Source of the DNA: Karalla daura
Taxonomy: Eukaryota > Chordata > Actinopteri > Chaetodontiformes > Leiognathidae
DNA length: 64,000 nt
Direction: 5' to 3'
Assembly: GCA_029224185.1 (NCBI GenBank)
Contig: CM055190.1
Span: 13,177,820-13,241,819, forward strand
How positions within the stretch are numbered: the first letter of the stretch is position 1; every line of letters begins with the position of its first letter. The notes below the pieces were generated by a model. That model was not told the origin of the DNA. It saw nothing but the letters and a program-made list of their open reading frames with translations, and did not search any database. Shown here piece after piece: positions 1-11,715 of the stretch. A program made the translations under genes and the position numbers.

Positions 1-1
1 G

Positions 2-3000
2 CTCGGCTCTCACCTGCCTCCGGTGGCCCGGGCTCGGACCCCCACAGTCACACCTGTTGCCTTTGCCAGCTCGTCCGCCGGGGCAGTGAAGACCCAGGCG
101 GACACGGAGAGGACCGCGGTGCCCCTGGAGGACGTGAAGAGGGTCCTGAGGCTGGCTCACCCAGAGAGATGGAGCCTGGCAGGTACACCGTAGCTGCACC
201 ATACGGCTCTAGAGCCTCTGGGAGCCGAGATGGCTCCATTAAAAAGCACGTAATTTCACTCATCAGGTAGTAATCGACTATTTGGAAGCTGGATCCCTTT
301 CATAACTAGATGCTATGCATAGTCCCCATTCACTGTATGTTTTATCTCCTACTTAAATACTGGATTGGGTGTGCACAAGCTCAATCAGTCAACTTTATCA
401 TTCCTATGTTGGTCTAGAGCAATAACATTGTAAAAGGCTGTCGAAGACAGCACTAAAGCGGCATACAATGAATCAAACTTTTTAAAGAATGAAATCCATC
501 CTTCACTATCAGACTGGCTTCATACCCACTGGTATCTCAGGGGTTGCTGGAGTACTTTACACACACTAGAACAACACACCAGTCTATAAATAGACTTTTT
601 CGCTTTCCATCTGCTCCTTCTGTAGCCACTGAAAAGATGGGAGGGTTCCCTGTATACACCCAAAAGCATCATCATGAAAACATCATTTTCCCACTAGCAC
701 CCATGTAGTTAACTGCGTGAGTTGTACAACTTTGTGTAATACATAGTGCAGCACTGTGTATTTTAAAATGCTTGTTCCAGTCTGTCCTGCGCATGGCAGG
801 CGTTGTTTCCTGTTTTAAGCAAACCGCACGAGAGATGATGTGAAAGCAACGCAACCCGTAAGAGATGCACGCTGAAGTGGTCGTGTCGGATGGATGCACA
901 CAGCTCTATTTTTGCAGATCTCTCCGACCGGTTGCCATCAGGCGATCCGCCAGTAACTGCTCTGAATCTGGACTTTCGAGTCTCCCTCTCACGTTTTCAC
1001 ACGGCGAATATGTGAATATGTTTGGGTCATCTCACGGGTGACCTCAGATGAAACCGTCTCTTATCTGACTGCGGATGCTGCCCTACAGATCCCGGTGAAT
1101 CTACTCCTCCTTTTCACTTTCCTCCAATTTCCTCAAAATCTCTCCGTCCCGTGTCCACCCCCAGCCGCCGTCGGCTTCCTGACCGTCTCCAGCGCCGTCA
1201 CCATGTCGGCCCCGTTCTTCCTGGGCAAGGTGATCGACACCATCTACACCACGGGCGCGGACGCCGAGACGATGACGGCGTCCCTGACGTCGCTGTGCGC
1301 CGCGCTGGCCGGCGTCTTCCTGTGCGGGGGGGCGGCCAACGCGGCCAGGGTCTACCTCATGCAGAGCTCAGGTGAGGCCGGGCCAGACGCCAGGCCCTGG
1401 GCCCCAGAGGAGGGAGGGGGGACGAGACGAGGGACTAAGTCTCTGCAAATGATATTACGCAGTGATCGCACGCGGTGTCAGACACACGCCTGTCCATCAT
1501 GTGCTCGTGTCGATGAGCCGAATGTTTGTCTCCCCCCTTCAAGGTGTCCCCCAGGAGAAAAACCCCCGACACGGTGAATCTCCAGTATTGACGTAAAGGA
1601 CAAAGACGTTGTTTGTTCGCAAGGCGTGGGGGAGGCTCACGCGCGCACACACGCCAGAGTCTCTAAAGGTCAATCATTAACGCGATTATGTGGCGCCTTA
1701 ATTATTTGACCTGCGTGATTTTGATTTGGTGACCGGCAGCCAAATGCCGCGACTTCCTGGCAACCCCCGTGATGAGAACGTGTCTGTTTGTGCAGCCCAT
1801 AAAGCATTGCGTGTCGGGTAGGGAGCCTCAGAGAGTCGCAACAGCGTTGGTCTTTGGATCATTTCGTTTCTAATTGATCGTTTACTCCAGACAGTCGGGC
1901 AAAGTAGTGGGCACAGTTGTGTGTATCATGTGTCAGCACATATTCAAGAGAATGAGTACAATTGTTTATCATAATGAAAGACAAGTGAAAACAAAATTGC
2001 TAAAAGGTCAAGAAAGGAGAAAAGTAAAAAGGCTTAGACTTAAGCTCATGAAAAGTGTGGGGAAATACCCTAAAGTAAAGTAGATAAAGTACCCTAAAAC
2101 GATAAAGCAACTAGGTTAATAAATAGAGAAGATATAAAGTCATCAAGTCATCCCGGAGCCGTTTGCTGCAGGCCACCCGTCCCCTCCTTCCTCTTGTCCC
2201 ATAGCTGTCCCAAACAGAAACAAATGCCAAAAAATAGAGATAAAACTTGACATGGATTCAATGCAACTGGAACTATACAGTCAACAGACACATACTAAGC
2301 ACCTTGTTTTTACAATGTTTTTTGATGTAACCTGTATAACAGCCGCAACAGTTTTGCCCATCTCCATCTCTCTTTCCTTTCATCATTTCAGGCCAAAAGA
2401 TTGTCCGCGATCTCCGCGCCGCCGTCTTCTCCTCCATCCTCAGCCAGGAAGTGGCCTTCTTCGACCGCAGCCGCACCGGCGAGCTCATCAACCGCCTGTC
2501 GGCCGACACGGCGGTGGTGGGCCGCTCCGTCACCGACAACCTGTCGGACGGCCTGAGAGCCGTGGCCCAGGCAGCTGCCGGCGTCAGCATGATGGTGAGC
2601 GCCCCTGCACACTTGAGGACGAGGGAAGGGGCGGGTGCCAGTGAAGCACGTCTGCCGGCTGCAGCGGGATGAGTGAGGCTGAACCCCCCCCCCCCCCCCC
2701 CCGGGGCGCGTGGCGTCTGGGAGAGGCTCGTTGTTGTCTCGTTCGGGGAAGCATCTCCTCGGTGTGTGTGTCGCCGGCTAATTGTTTTCCAGTACGACTG
2801 TGTGAAGACTCGAGGGAAACGGGCTCGCGGGAGCAATGGCCGCGTGACCGAACCCCGCGAGGCGCCAGGAGACACGGCGAGGGTCGATGGGAGGAAGCTC
2901 GGTCGAGCCGTGTCATGCTGGTCGAGCTTCTGTGATTGAGCCGTTGGTGAAAATGTTGCCCGCCTGGCTGTTTTTTCTTTGCCCGGCCTCCACGTCTTTG

Positions 3001-6000
3001 TGTCCTGACATTTGCGGGCGAGTGATTTGTCGACTAACCGGTCCCTCCACCGATGCCTTTACTTCCTTCTCGGCACGGGGAAGTAACGCCGTCTCCCACA
3101 GACGAGAACGTTCAAGGAAACGGCAGAGATAATCACCGTCACTCCACGCCTGTCTCTGTTTCCTCTTATCCTCCATTAACCTTTGTCTCTCCTCCTCCTC
3201 CCCCTCCTCCTCCTCCTCCTCCCCCGCCCTCTCCTCTTCCAGTTCTACGTGTCCCCCAGCTTGGCCAGTTTTGTGCTGCTCATCGTTCCTCCCCTGGCCG
3301 CCCTGGCCGTGGTTTACGGCCGCTACCTTCGCTCCATCTCCAAGCGCACGCAGGACGCGCTCGCCCAGGCCACGCAGGTACCTTCTTGTAATCCCTGACC
3401 AGTTCTGCAACCGCAGAGATTAGCGAGGGACCGGTTGCACATTCACACAAAAACAAACAAGGAAACAGCAGCAAGTTGCGTCTCGCTCTTGCATAACTTT
3501 CCCAAAAGCTTTAGGTAGACTACAGCCGTTCATAATGGTGTTTAGCAAGGCCAGTCCGTTGGTCTGTTCTTTACATACACCCAATGTAACAGCTGGGTTG
3601 CCTGTGATTACATCTATGGGGTGATTTTGCTCTTTAATGATCTATGTATGTGTGTGTGCGTGTGTGTGTGTAGTTGGCGGAGGAGCGAATCAGCAACATA
3701 CGGACAGTGAGGGCGTTCGGCAAAGAGCTGATGGAGGTCGGCAAATACGGCCAGAGGACGGACCAGGTTCTGAGTCTGGCCAGGAAGGAGGCCGTGATGC
3801 GGGCCGGCTTCTTTGGAGTGGTGAGTGCGTGGCCGAGTCTGTGACGAGTCCGTCTTTTTTTTTCTCGAGGAGATTTGGCTGAAAGCCCTCGATTCAGACG
3901 GGAAAAGTGAACTGGACGGGGACACGGTAGGTGAAGAGAGAAAGGGAGAGACGCATGCATCAGTCGTCGGGGTGGAACGGGTCGTGGACGCGCAGCCTCT
4001 CGGGAGCCGGAACAGGCTACTCGCACGCAGGGGTGAAACCGAAGCCCGCCTTTCACGGGGGTCGGAGAAAGGAAGACTCAGTCAAGGGAGGTCCCAGGAC
4101 AGGCTGAGAACGAGCGCAGAGGAGCCCGAGAGTGAAAAGAGAGAGACGGGAGGAGGGACTCGGAGAGAAAGAGTCAGACGGGTGGGAAAGGGCCACCTCG
4201 GCGGAATCGGTAGTAATCTGATGAAAGGAGAAGGTGGGATCAAATGCGAACCCCAAGACCCTGCCAAACCCGAAGAACACAGCCACTGAGAGTCACTGTT
4301 TGTTCTCTGACACAGGAAAGCGTCCAGATTCCTGTTGCAGACAAGCGTCTTTCTCACCGGAGAAAGATCACCTGCTGCTAGAGCCACGCACAGCCAAACA
4401 CTGAACGTTTATGCCGGGGCTGTGCCTGATTTCACCAGGATGGGAGGCCAGAGCCCCGAGGCGCTCTGTGCTTCAGTTTCAGAGCTCTCGGGCGCCTGCC
4501 TGCTGATGCAAACCCTGCAGCAGTTAGGAAACGGCTCGTCGTGAGGAGCCTTCTGCTTTTTTCATTTCGCCGTCCCCCAGGTCGTGGCCCAACCACGGCG
4601 CCGGATGTGTGTGTGTACATGAACGATCATTGGCCATACAAGGTCACAGACCATCTGTGGGCTCAATCTGGGGTTTCGAAACCACCTTGCGACAACCCGA
4701 CCCTTGGCGCTCTGCGACGGCTTGTCTTGAGCATCTCGACGTTGTCGCACAGTCCAATTTGTTGAATTGTTCCTTAAGAAAGATGAACGCAAAGATGAAC
4801 AGCAACACTACGAATGAACAGGCACCGTTCTGCGAGCTGAAGCGATCCGTCCAGCGCAGATGGAAATCAACACTGGCCACTTAGAGTAGCTTGTCCGGCA
4901 GGTGCTCGGCTATAATATGATCAGAGCTGCGTCACAGAGCAGCCACTGCCAGATGCTGTAATCCAATAAACTGCGTGTGTGTGTGTGTGTGCGTGTGTGT
5001 GCGTGTGTGCGTTTCAGACTGGTCTCAGTGGCAACATCATGATCCTGTCCGTGCTGTACAAGGGCGGCCTCCTGATGGCCAGCCAGCACATGACGGTGGG
5101 AGAGCTCTCCTCCTTCCTCATGTACACCTTCTGGGTGGGCATCAGCATCGCAGGTAAGGCACGCACGGACACGCGTGCCCTCCTAGCGCTCTGTGCGCTC
5201 TCTGTGCGCGTGTGTGACTGTGTCTGGTGTCTGGCGCGCAGGCCTGAGCTCCTTCTACTCTGAGCTGATGAAGGGTTTCGGAGCGGGGTCCAGACTGTGG
5301 GAGCTGATGGACCGGAAGCCCGAGCTTCCCCTGAGCGGTCAGCGCACTTCACACGCACTCCCCCCGTCAAAACCGCGTCCCTGCGAGTAGACCGGCCCGA
5401 GCGGAGTAATCGTTTCATCTCCCCCGTCTCTGCTGCCCAGAGGGACTGGTGCTTCCTGCGGAGCAGCTGAAGGGTCGCCTGGAGTTCCGGGACGTCTCCT
5501 TCGCCTACCCCGCCCGCAGAGAGACTCCCATCTTCCAGGACCTCAGCCTGCTGGTGCCGGCCGGCACCATCATGGCGGTGGTGGGCTCCAGCGGCTCTGG
5601 GAAGTCCACGCTGGTGTCGCTGCTGCTCCGGCTGTACGACGCCGACGCCGGTGAGAGCCGCTCCGCCCTCGGCGGGGAGCGCCCGCCATTGTTCGAGCCG
5701 CTCCTCCGAAAAGAGAAAACGAAAAATCTCAGGGGACGGGTTTTCCACTTCCTCCTTCCAGGTTTCATCACCATCGACGGTCACGACATCAGGGACCTGA
5801 ACCCCTCTTGGCTCAGGAATCACATTGGGACCGTGAGCCAGGTGACGAACGAGCCGGTCTTTAACAGCTCGCCAAAGGGCACTGTGGCACGAAGACTGCG
5901 CACGAACCCTGTCTCTCTGACCTCCTGCCTCCTCTGTCCCAGGAGCCCGTGCTGTTCTCCTGCTCCATCAGAGACAACATCGCGTACGGGGCGGCGGAGC

Positions 6001-6783
6001 CGGACGCCGTGACCGCGGAGGACATCTACACAGCGGCCAGAGTGGCCAACGCCTACGGTTTCATCCAGGCCTTCCCCCAGGGCTTCGACACCATCGTGGG
6101 CGAGAAGGGCATACTGCTGTCAGGTGAAGCACGCGCGCAGGGAAACCTGTATTTCAGCACCGATGAGGAAAAGCTTTTAGTACTCACAGTCTGCTTTACA
6201 TGGTCTTTATGCTAATACCCCCGTGGGAACCTCCCGGAAGGATGAATTAAGTGACTGCGTGTGTTTAGTACTTTTCCATCCAGAACATGGCAAGCCTTTG
6301 CAGCAGACACGTTGCTCCTGTCTGGACCGAGGCTGTTCGTAAACAGTTGTGCCGTGTGTTTCTTCATCAGGCGGTCAGAAGCAGAGGATCGCCATCGCCA
6401 GGGCTCTGCTCAAGGTGAGTGCAACGACACCCGGCTCATTTCAGTGTTTCGGGCTGACGCAGACCCGTGGTCACGGCTGCCGTCTGAGGATGACATCCGA
6501 CAGTAGAAACCAGTTCGTTCAGTGATTAAAAAAAGTGGAAAGTCTTGTCCTCGTCTTGCGTGCATGCTCTGCATATTCTATCGCACTAGCTCTGGGGGAC
6601 TCTCCCCTGAGCTTTCGGCTCCTCTTAACGAGTGTACACGATAATATTGTTTTGTCTCCACAGAATCCCAAGATCCTGCTTCTAGACGAGGCTACCAGGT
6701 GAGAGAGACACGAGAGCTGTGAAGAAATCAGTGCGAAACGTGTTCGACTTGAAATACTCCTCTTAATTTACCATTACCTTATG

Positions 6784-6815
<32 letters not shown>

Positions 6816-7353
6816 CTTGACATATGAAACTTGTCTCAAAAGGTGGCAGCAACAAAGGTAGTAGATGGCTATTATTAGGTTTCAAGAGCATGTGAGCCCG
6901 CTGATAAGATGCATACTTTGGGTGGTGTTGTCAAACAGAATCCTAAACATGCATCTCTCTCTAGCGCTTTGGATGCTGAGAATGAGTTCCTGGTCCAGGA
7001 AGCCTTGGAGCGTCTGATGGAGGGTAAGATCCCCCCCCCCCCCCCCCCGTCTCTGTCTTTCAACTTTCGTTCACCCCTGAGATTGTTGGTTAACGGCACT
7101 CGTGCCTTCCTACCTCCCTCTTATTTATTCATTCTTCTCTTTACCCCCCCAAAAACCAGGCCGGACAGTGCTGATCATCGCCCACCGCCTGTCCACCATC
7201 CAGAACGCGAACGCCGTGGCCGTGCTGGACCAGCGCCGCGTGGCCGAGTGTGGCCAGCACACCGAGCTGCTAGGCAACAGGAACGGCCTGTTCAGGAGGC
7301 TGATGGAGAAGCAGGCCTTCCTACAGGAGGAGCAGCAGCGAGCACTGCGCTGA
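2..7353 (+). CDS. abcb10: ABCB10, mitochondrial ABC transporter (5' partial)
   Basis: ABCB10 is a homodimeric half-transporter of the mitochondrial inner membrane, linked in vertebrates to haem synthesis and oxidative-stress protection. Fourteen coding exons join in phase: 2-182, 1165-1371, 2392-2594, 3243-3377, 3674-3820, 5018-5153, 5242-5337, 5441-5650, 5762-5841, 5943-6123, 6371-6414, 6664-6698, 6965-7023 and 7160-7353. They give 635 residues; mammalian ABCB10 has about 740, so roughly 100 residues, including the mitochondrial presequence, lie left of the window. The transmembrane half reads AAVGFLTVSSAVTMSAPFFL and TGELINRLSADTAVVGRSV. The nucleotide-binding half shows Walker A GSSGSGKST (exon 8), the Q-loop TVSQEPVLF across exons 9-10, signature LSGGQKQRIAIARALL (exons 10-11), Walker B ILLLDEATSALDAENE and the H-loop IIAHRLST (exon 14). 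Identification is by recalled family similarity and is very secure. Introns of 88-111 bases occur between exons 6 and 10. Confidence 0.97.
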
Positions 7354-8174
7354 GACCGAGACCAAGGAGGGGGGGGGGGGGGGGGCGCGATTGAGAGTCG
7401 AGGTCAGTAGCTTGCAGAGAAGAAAAAGAAGAAAGGAAGCAACGACTGGATTTGTTCCAGATTGGGAGGGGAGGGGGGGTGGGGAGAGGACCTGGGGGGG
7501 GGGGGGGGGAGCAGAGAAAGCAGTTTCCTGTGATTGGTGGAGAGTGATAAAAGCCGAAGGAAAAGGGAACTCTCAGCGGGTCACACAGCAGGAGCACAAC
7601 AGATGAACAACGGGGGTATAAAGGGAGACGGGAAAGCCACTGATAGACGCTCGCCCGGGAGAGAAATCTGCAGCCAGGGGCTTCAAAAGCTGACACGTGG
7701 ATGGGAAAGGTCCCACGCCGCAGACTGAGGGTATCTGAAAAACGCACCGATGAGGCAGAGACTGCGTCACACGGGCCACACGCGTCTCGTTTTGGGGGGG
7801 GCGGCAGTGCTCCCTGGAGCAGGTCGAGCGTCCAGGAGAAGCACGGGTCGGGCGAAGGTCAGACGCACCTTGCGTTCTCCTGCGGCCCGTGCGGTCACTC
7901 CGCAACGTTCACAACGAAGCCAAAAACGAACCAGGACCAGGGCGTGCACCCGCCTGCCCACACATGTGCGTTTGTTCATGAAATGGTATATCTATTTATT
8001 ATCGACTTTTTAAACTTGAATCGTGACACGGAGAAGCCTTTTTTTTTTATTGTTGTTGTTGTTGCCGTTTTGGTTGGTTCAAACAGGCCAAATGAAGCAG
8101 CTATTGATGTGGTCTACACTATGTTAACTGAACACTGTCCTAGCATATCTACATCCAGGTTTAGATCAGATGCA

Positions 8175-8189
8175 TATATATATATATCT

Positions 8190-8226
<37 letters not shown>
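8175..8226. repeat. (AT)n microsatellite
   Basis: Nearly pure AT dinucleotide tract with a few C interruptions, in the presumed abcb10 3' UTR. Confidence 0.9.
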
Positions 8227-8227
<1 letters not shown>

Positions 8228-9216
8228 CCAGAGTGATTTACACAGGGGCAAAATCTCTACTGAAGGACATAGATTCATGTATGCACATTTATCATGAAAT
8301 ATATTAGCGTCTCTCCTGTGAATCATGGCCGAGGTGCTGCACATACGAATAACATTATTTCGCTTGACCTTTTCTTCTTTTCCTTTGCGTCTTGCTTGGA
8401 TTTGATTGGGGCCCCTGAAACCGCTGCACTGTGCCTGCCCTAGATCCCAAACCGAATGAGCTGAGTGTGCTGAGGGTTGACGGAGTCTTGCTAAGCTGCC
8501 CCGTCTGTGTCAGGGGCGGTCGGTGAGCCACTACCGGCCCTCTCCCAAACAACATTGTCTGACACCTGAGACCCCCTCATCTTCTTCTTTTCCTCTTGAT
8601 GTAACCTCTTGAAGAAGGGAATCCTGTGTCTGCGAGCCCCGAGGCAGGGCTGCCCCCCTCCAGGCCTGCGCCTGCGCTTTCTGCGCGTCCACAGGATGTG
8701 CCCTCGGCTGCCATTCGTTTCTACATAAACAGCCCTAAAGCCCACGGACGTGTCGGCCTGAGTGCCGTTGAGCTGGCTAAATATTATAGCTGGCTGCGGG
8801 AGCCTGACTGAGCGCTAACGCCTCGGCTCTGTCAATGTTTGGATGGGAAGGGAAGGGACTGGGACGACTCCAGACACGCCCTGTGATCGGAGGGCTGACT
8901 GCGCAGCTCGGCGGCTTCACACTGGCCATCCGTTTTGATCCACGGTGGAGTTGGTTCACGGCAGGGTGCCACCCTGAGATGCTTACATCGTTGTGAGCGT
9001 AGTTCTCCGTCGGTGCCATTGACGCGTCCGGCTCAGCGGGCTGTCGCAGAAACGAGAGCGCATCGGCCTCTGTCACGCGCGGACGAAGCAGCGGTGACGC
9101 GTCGTCCTCTCCGTGCCGGCACCGTCACCGTTCCTCTCTTTGACTTGCTTTTAACTCGACCCCACGCGCGCCCGAAGCTCTTTTAACCTTCGCCTTCATT
9201 TCACGTTCGGCTCCAA

Positions 9217-9222
9217 AATAAA
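9217..9222 (+). terminator. abcb10: candidate poly(A) signal of abcb10
   Basis: Canonical AATAAA about 1.86 kb after the abcb10 stop codon; no clear canonical hexamer was noticed nearer on the plus strand. Confidence 0.4.
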
Positions 9223-11248
9223 AGCACGAGCATCTCTCCCCGCAGAGCCAAGCGTAATCGCTGCAGGTGCTTGAATGTGTGCCAGTTCAAGACGGACCCG
9301 TGTCTCGTAACAGATCATGGACGCTCTGCTGGAAGGTTGTTTTCTAAATTGTATGTTATAAAAAAGATGACGTGTATTCAGTTTTAAACTATTTTTGTGA
9401 CCGCTAAATGATTATACTTCTATGTACAAGGTGAATATAGTGAGAAATTGGTTGTTTTTATTTGTTCATCTGTCTCACAGGTTTTGGCTCGTTGGCCTTT
9501 GTAGGTATGTACACTGTAAAATTAAATCAGAGCATTTATCTTCTTAATGTGTGTCTTTTCTTATTCTTGTCTGTTGATTTAGTAGACGTATCCATGAGAA
9601 AAAGTAAAAAAAGAAATGCATGCTGAGGAGGAGAAACAGAGACAGAAAGGCCCATGCCCCGATCAAGACCTTCTGACTCACCTACTGTTGACAAATCAGT
9701 GACAGTGTAGTCAGTAATATCTCAATCTGTACAATATTGTACCTTAGAAATCAGAATCACATTTATTTCTAGGTATTGCCCCAACGTGGCTTTCCAACAC
9801 TAAGGCATCTGTTTTGATTGAGTGGAAAATGAATGTGGTAAATAGTATAAGTATATGGGCAATGGGAACTGTGGGGTTAATGCAGGTCATACAATGCCAT
9901 AACTGTGCACTGTCAAGCTGAAAAATGTAAGAAACATGCATTTCATTGGTCTTAAAGAATGAAATGAACTGAGTCAAAACCTGCTAGTAATAGCACACCA
10001 CAGTACAAATCAGGCATTTCCTGTTCTCAGTAAGTGGCACCACAGCGATTTAATGAATGTGGATGTGTGCCGTTATGGACTATTACCAACTGTCTTTTCT
10101 TCCGGTTTCATCAAACTTTCAGGGGCCAGAACAGACACGGCCTTCAACAGAAACTTGGCAATTTAACTTTAACTGTGTCTTAATATCTCATTAAGTTATT
10201 TAGACACTTAAGACTAAGCTTAAGACTTAAGATTAAGTCAATCAAATAAGGTGACTGGGAGGATTATACTGCATTGCTGGCCAATTCAGACTCCTAGATG
10301 TGGCTAACTTTCATCTTCCAGCCAAAATAACAGACTTCCTGTTGGGTCGAGAATATGACTCCAAGAGACTTTTTTGTGCACCTTGGGATGTTACATAAGT
10401 GCGCAATGGTTTCACATTTTCAGCCACAACAGGTTTTGTAAATGACTCATTTGTAGATGTACCATTTTGCCACGGGCCCTAATTACAAATATGTATAGGA
10501 AACATACACAGTGTCCATGCATGTTTATGTATGTAAACGATGACCAAAGCCATGCCCTGTTAAACAGAGAGGTTTAGTATCATTTCAGAGTCACTAAAAG
10601 TGATTGGAGAGGGGAACATGGGCGAATCGTATTCATCAAACCGCTGTGACAGCTTCATGTTGACCTACTGACACACTGATTCAGTAGGTGGCACTGTGGC
10701 CTCACACATGCAGCCACGGTGGGACTGAGAGGTGTTGAGGCGCCCCCTGCAGGCTGCCGGGATCAGTATTCCTCCATGTAATGAAAACGTCACTATAAAG
10801 ATATGAGTTGGAGTGGGTCCCTCAGGTTATGCACTGACGCTGCACGGTGTGTGTTTTTTGCATGTGTGTTGGGTGCACACTGCACACGGTCCCCTCTGCT
10901 GACACAGACATGAAGTGAGGTCTAATCAACATCATAGATTAGGTTTTTGAGTCTTTACATTGACCAAGTGTGCTCAGTTCAGATATAATAGAACATCTTG
11001 AGCTGTCTATGTGATGGGGTGCAGAGGCGGCCTCATAACAGTGGGGGTGCACAGTGCTCAACCCTGTTGTAAATCACCAGTTACATAAAACCAAGATACT
11101 GCCTAAACTGTCCTCCTGCCTCAGACGTGATGATGGATGTTTGTTGTGGACTTTAAACAGGTGAAGAGCCGTTTAGGGACTGTGAGGCTCGGAGCTCCCT
11201 CCCTCCTAATGAAGTGAGCTGAGGCCTCTGCCGGAGGCAGCATTTGCT

Positions 11249-11275
11249 CAGATGGCTCCTGCAGCTGACCAGGTG
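11249..11275. promoter_or_regulatory. triple E-box cluster, candidate muscle enhancer
   Basis: Three E-boxes lie within 27 bases: CAGATG (11249), CAGCTG (11262) and CAGGTG (11270). CAGCTG and CAGGTG are preferred sites of myogenic bHLH factors. The cluster is about 3.5 kb upstream of the acta1 TATA box. The motifs are seen; enhancer function is inferred. Confidence 0.3.
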
Positions 11276-11664
11276 CCACTCAGGCCCTGCCTGGGTTTCC
11301 AATTCCAGCGCCATGTGTTGCACTTCCCTGCTCTGCTCCCTGGATCTGCCCAGGCTATTTGAGGATCTTGTGGAAATGAGGCTGTGACCCCTTTCAGCCT
11401 TACACAACACAGTGATGGGATAATGTTTTATCAATCGATACACTCACACTCACACACATACACACATATATTGAGCCTTGTTTATTTTTGAGGACAGGAC
11501 AATAAATACAAAGAGCAATGTTGTCCAAAATGCATCAGTAGAAAAAAAAACAAAAAAAGAGTCTTTGGGTCTTTGGTTAAGCTTAGTTTAGCCAAACCAC
11601 CATGGATAGTTGAAATCCATTTGGAGCCTTTTGTCTCAGATTTTGTTCAAATGTAAGCAATTTG

Positions 11665-11715
11665 TTTATATTCAGTCATTTCACAGATGCTTTTATCCAA
11701 AGCAACTTACATAGG
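11665..11715 (+). repeat. interspersed fish repeat fragment
   Basis: The stretch containing CAGATGCTTTTATCCAAAGC matches, from memory, a short sequence that recurs very widely in teleost genomes. The family was not determined. Confidence 0.5.

Larger units (their letters stand above)
7354..9240 (+). other. abcb10: abcb10 3' UTR (inferred)
   Basis: This non-coding stretch follows the abcb10 stop. It holds two long G runs (7369-7385 and 7494-7509), an AT-repeat block (about 8175-8225) and the first clear AATAAA at 9217-9222. The UTR end is inferred from that signal only; transcript evidence could place it earlier. Confidence 0.5.

Noticed and set aside
5014..5823. A 269-codon open frame on the minus strand
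   Set aside because: It lies opposite abcb10 exons 6-9 and their introns; the plus-strand exons fully explain the open reading and the antisense product resembles nothing.
9744..9977. Minus-strand frame between abcb10 and acta1
   Set aside because: No nucleoporin or other known motif; the sequence start resembles a fish interspersed repeat, but too weakly to annotate.
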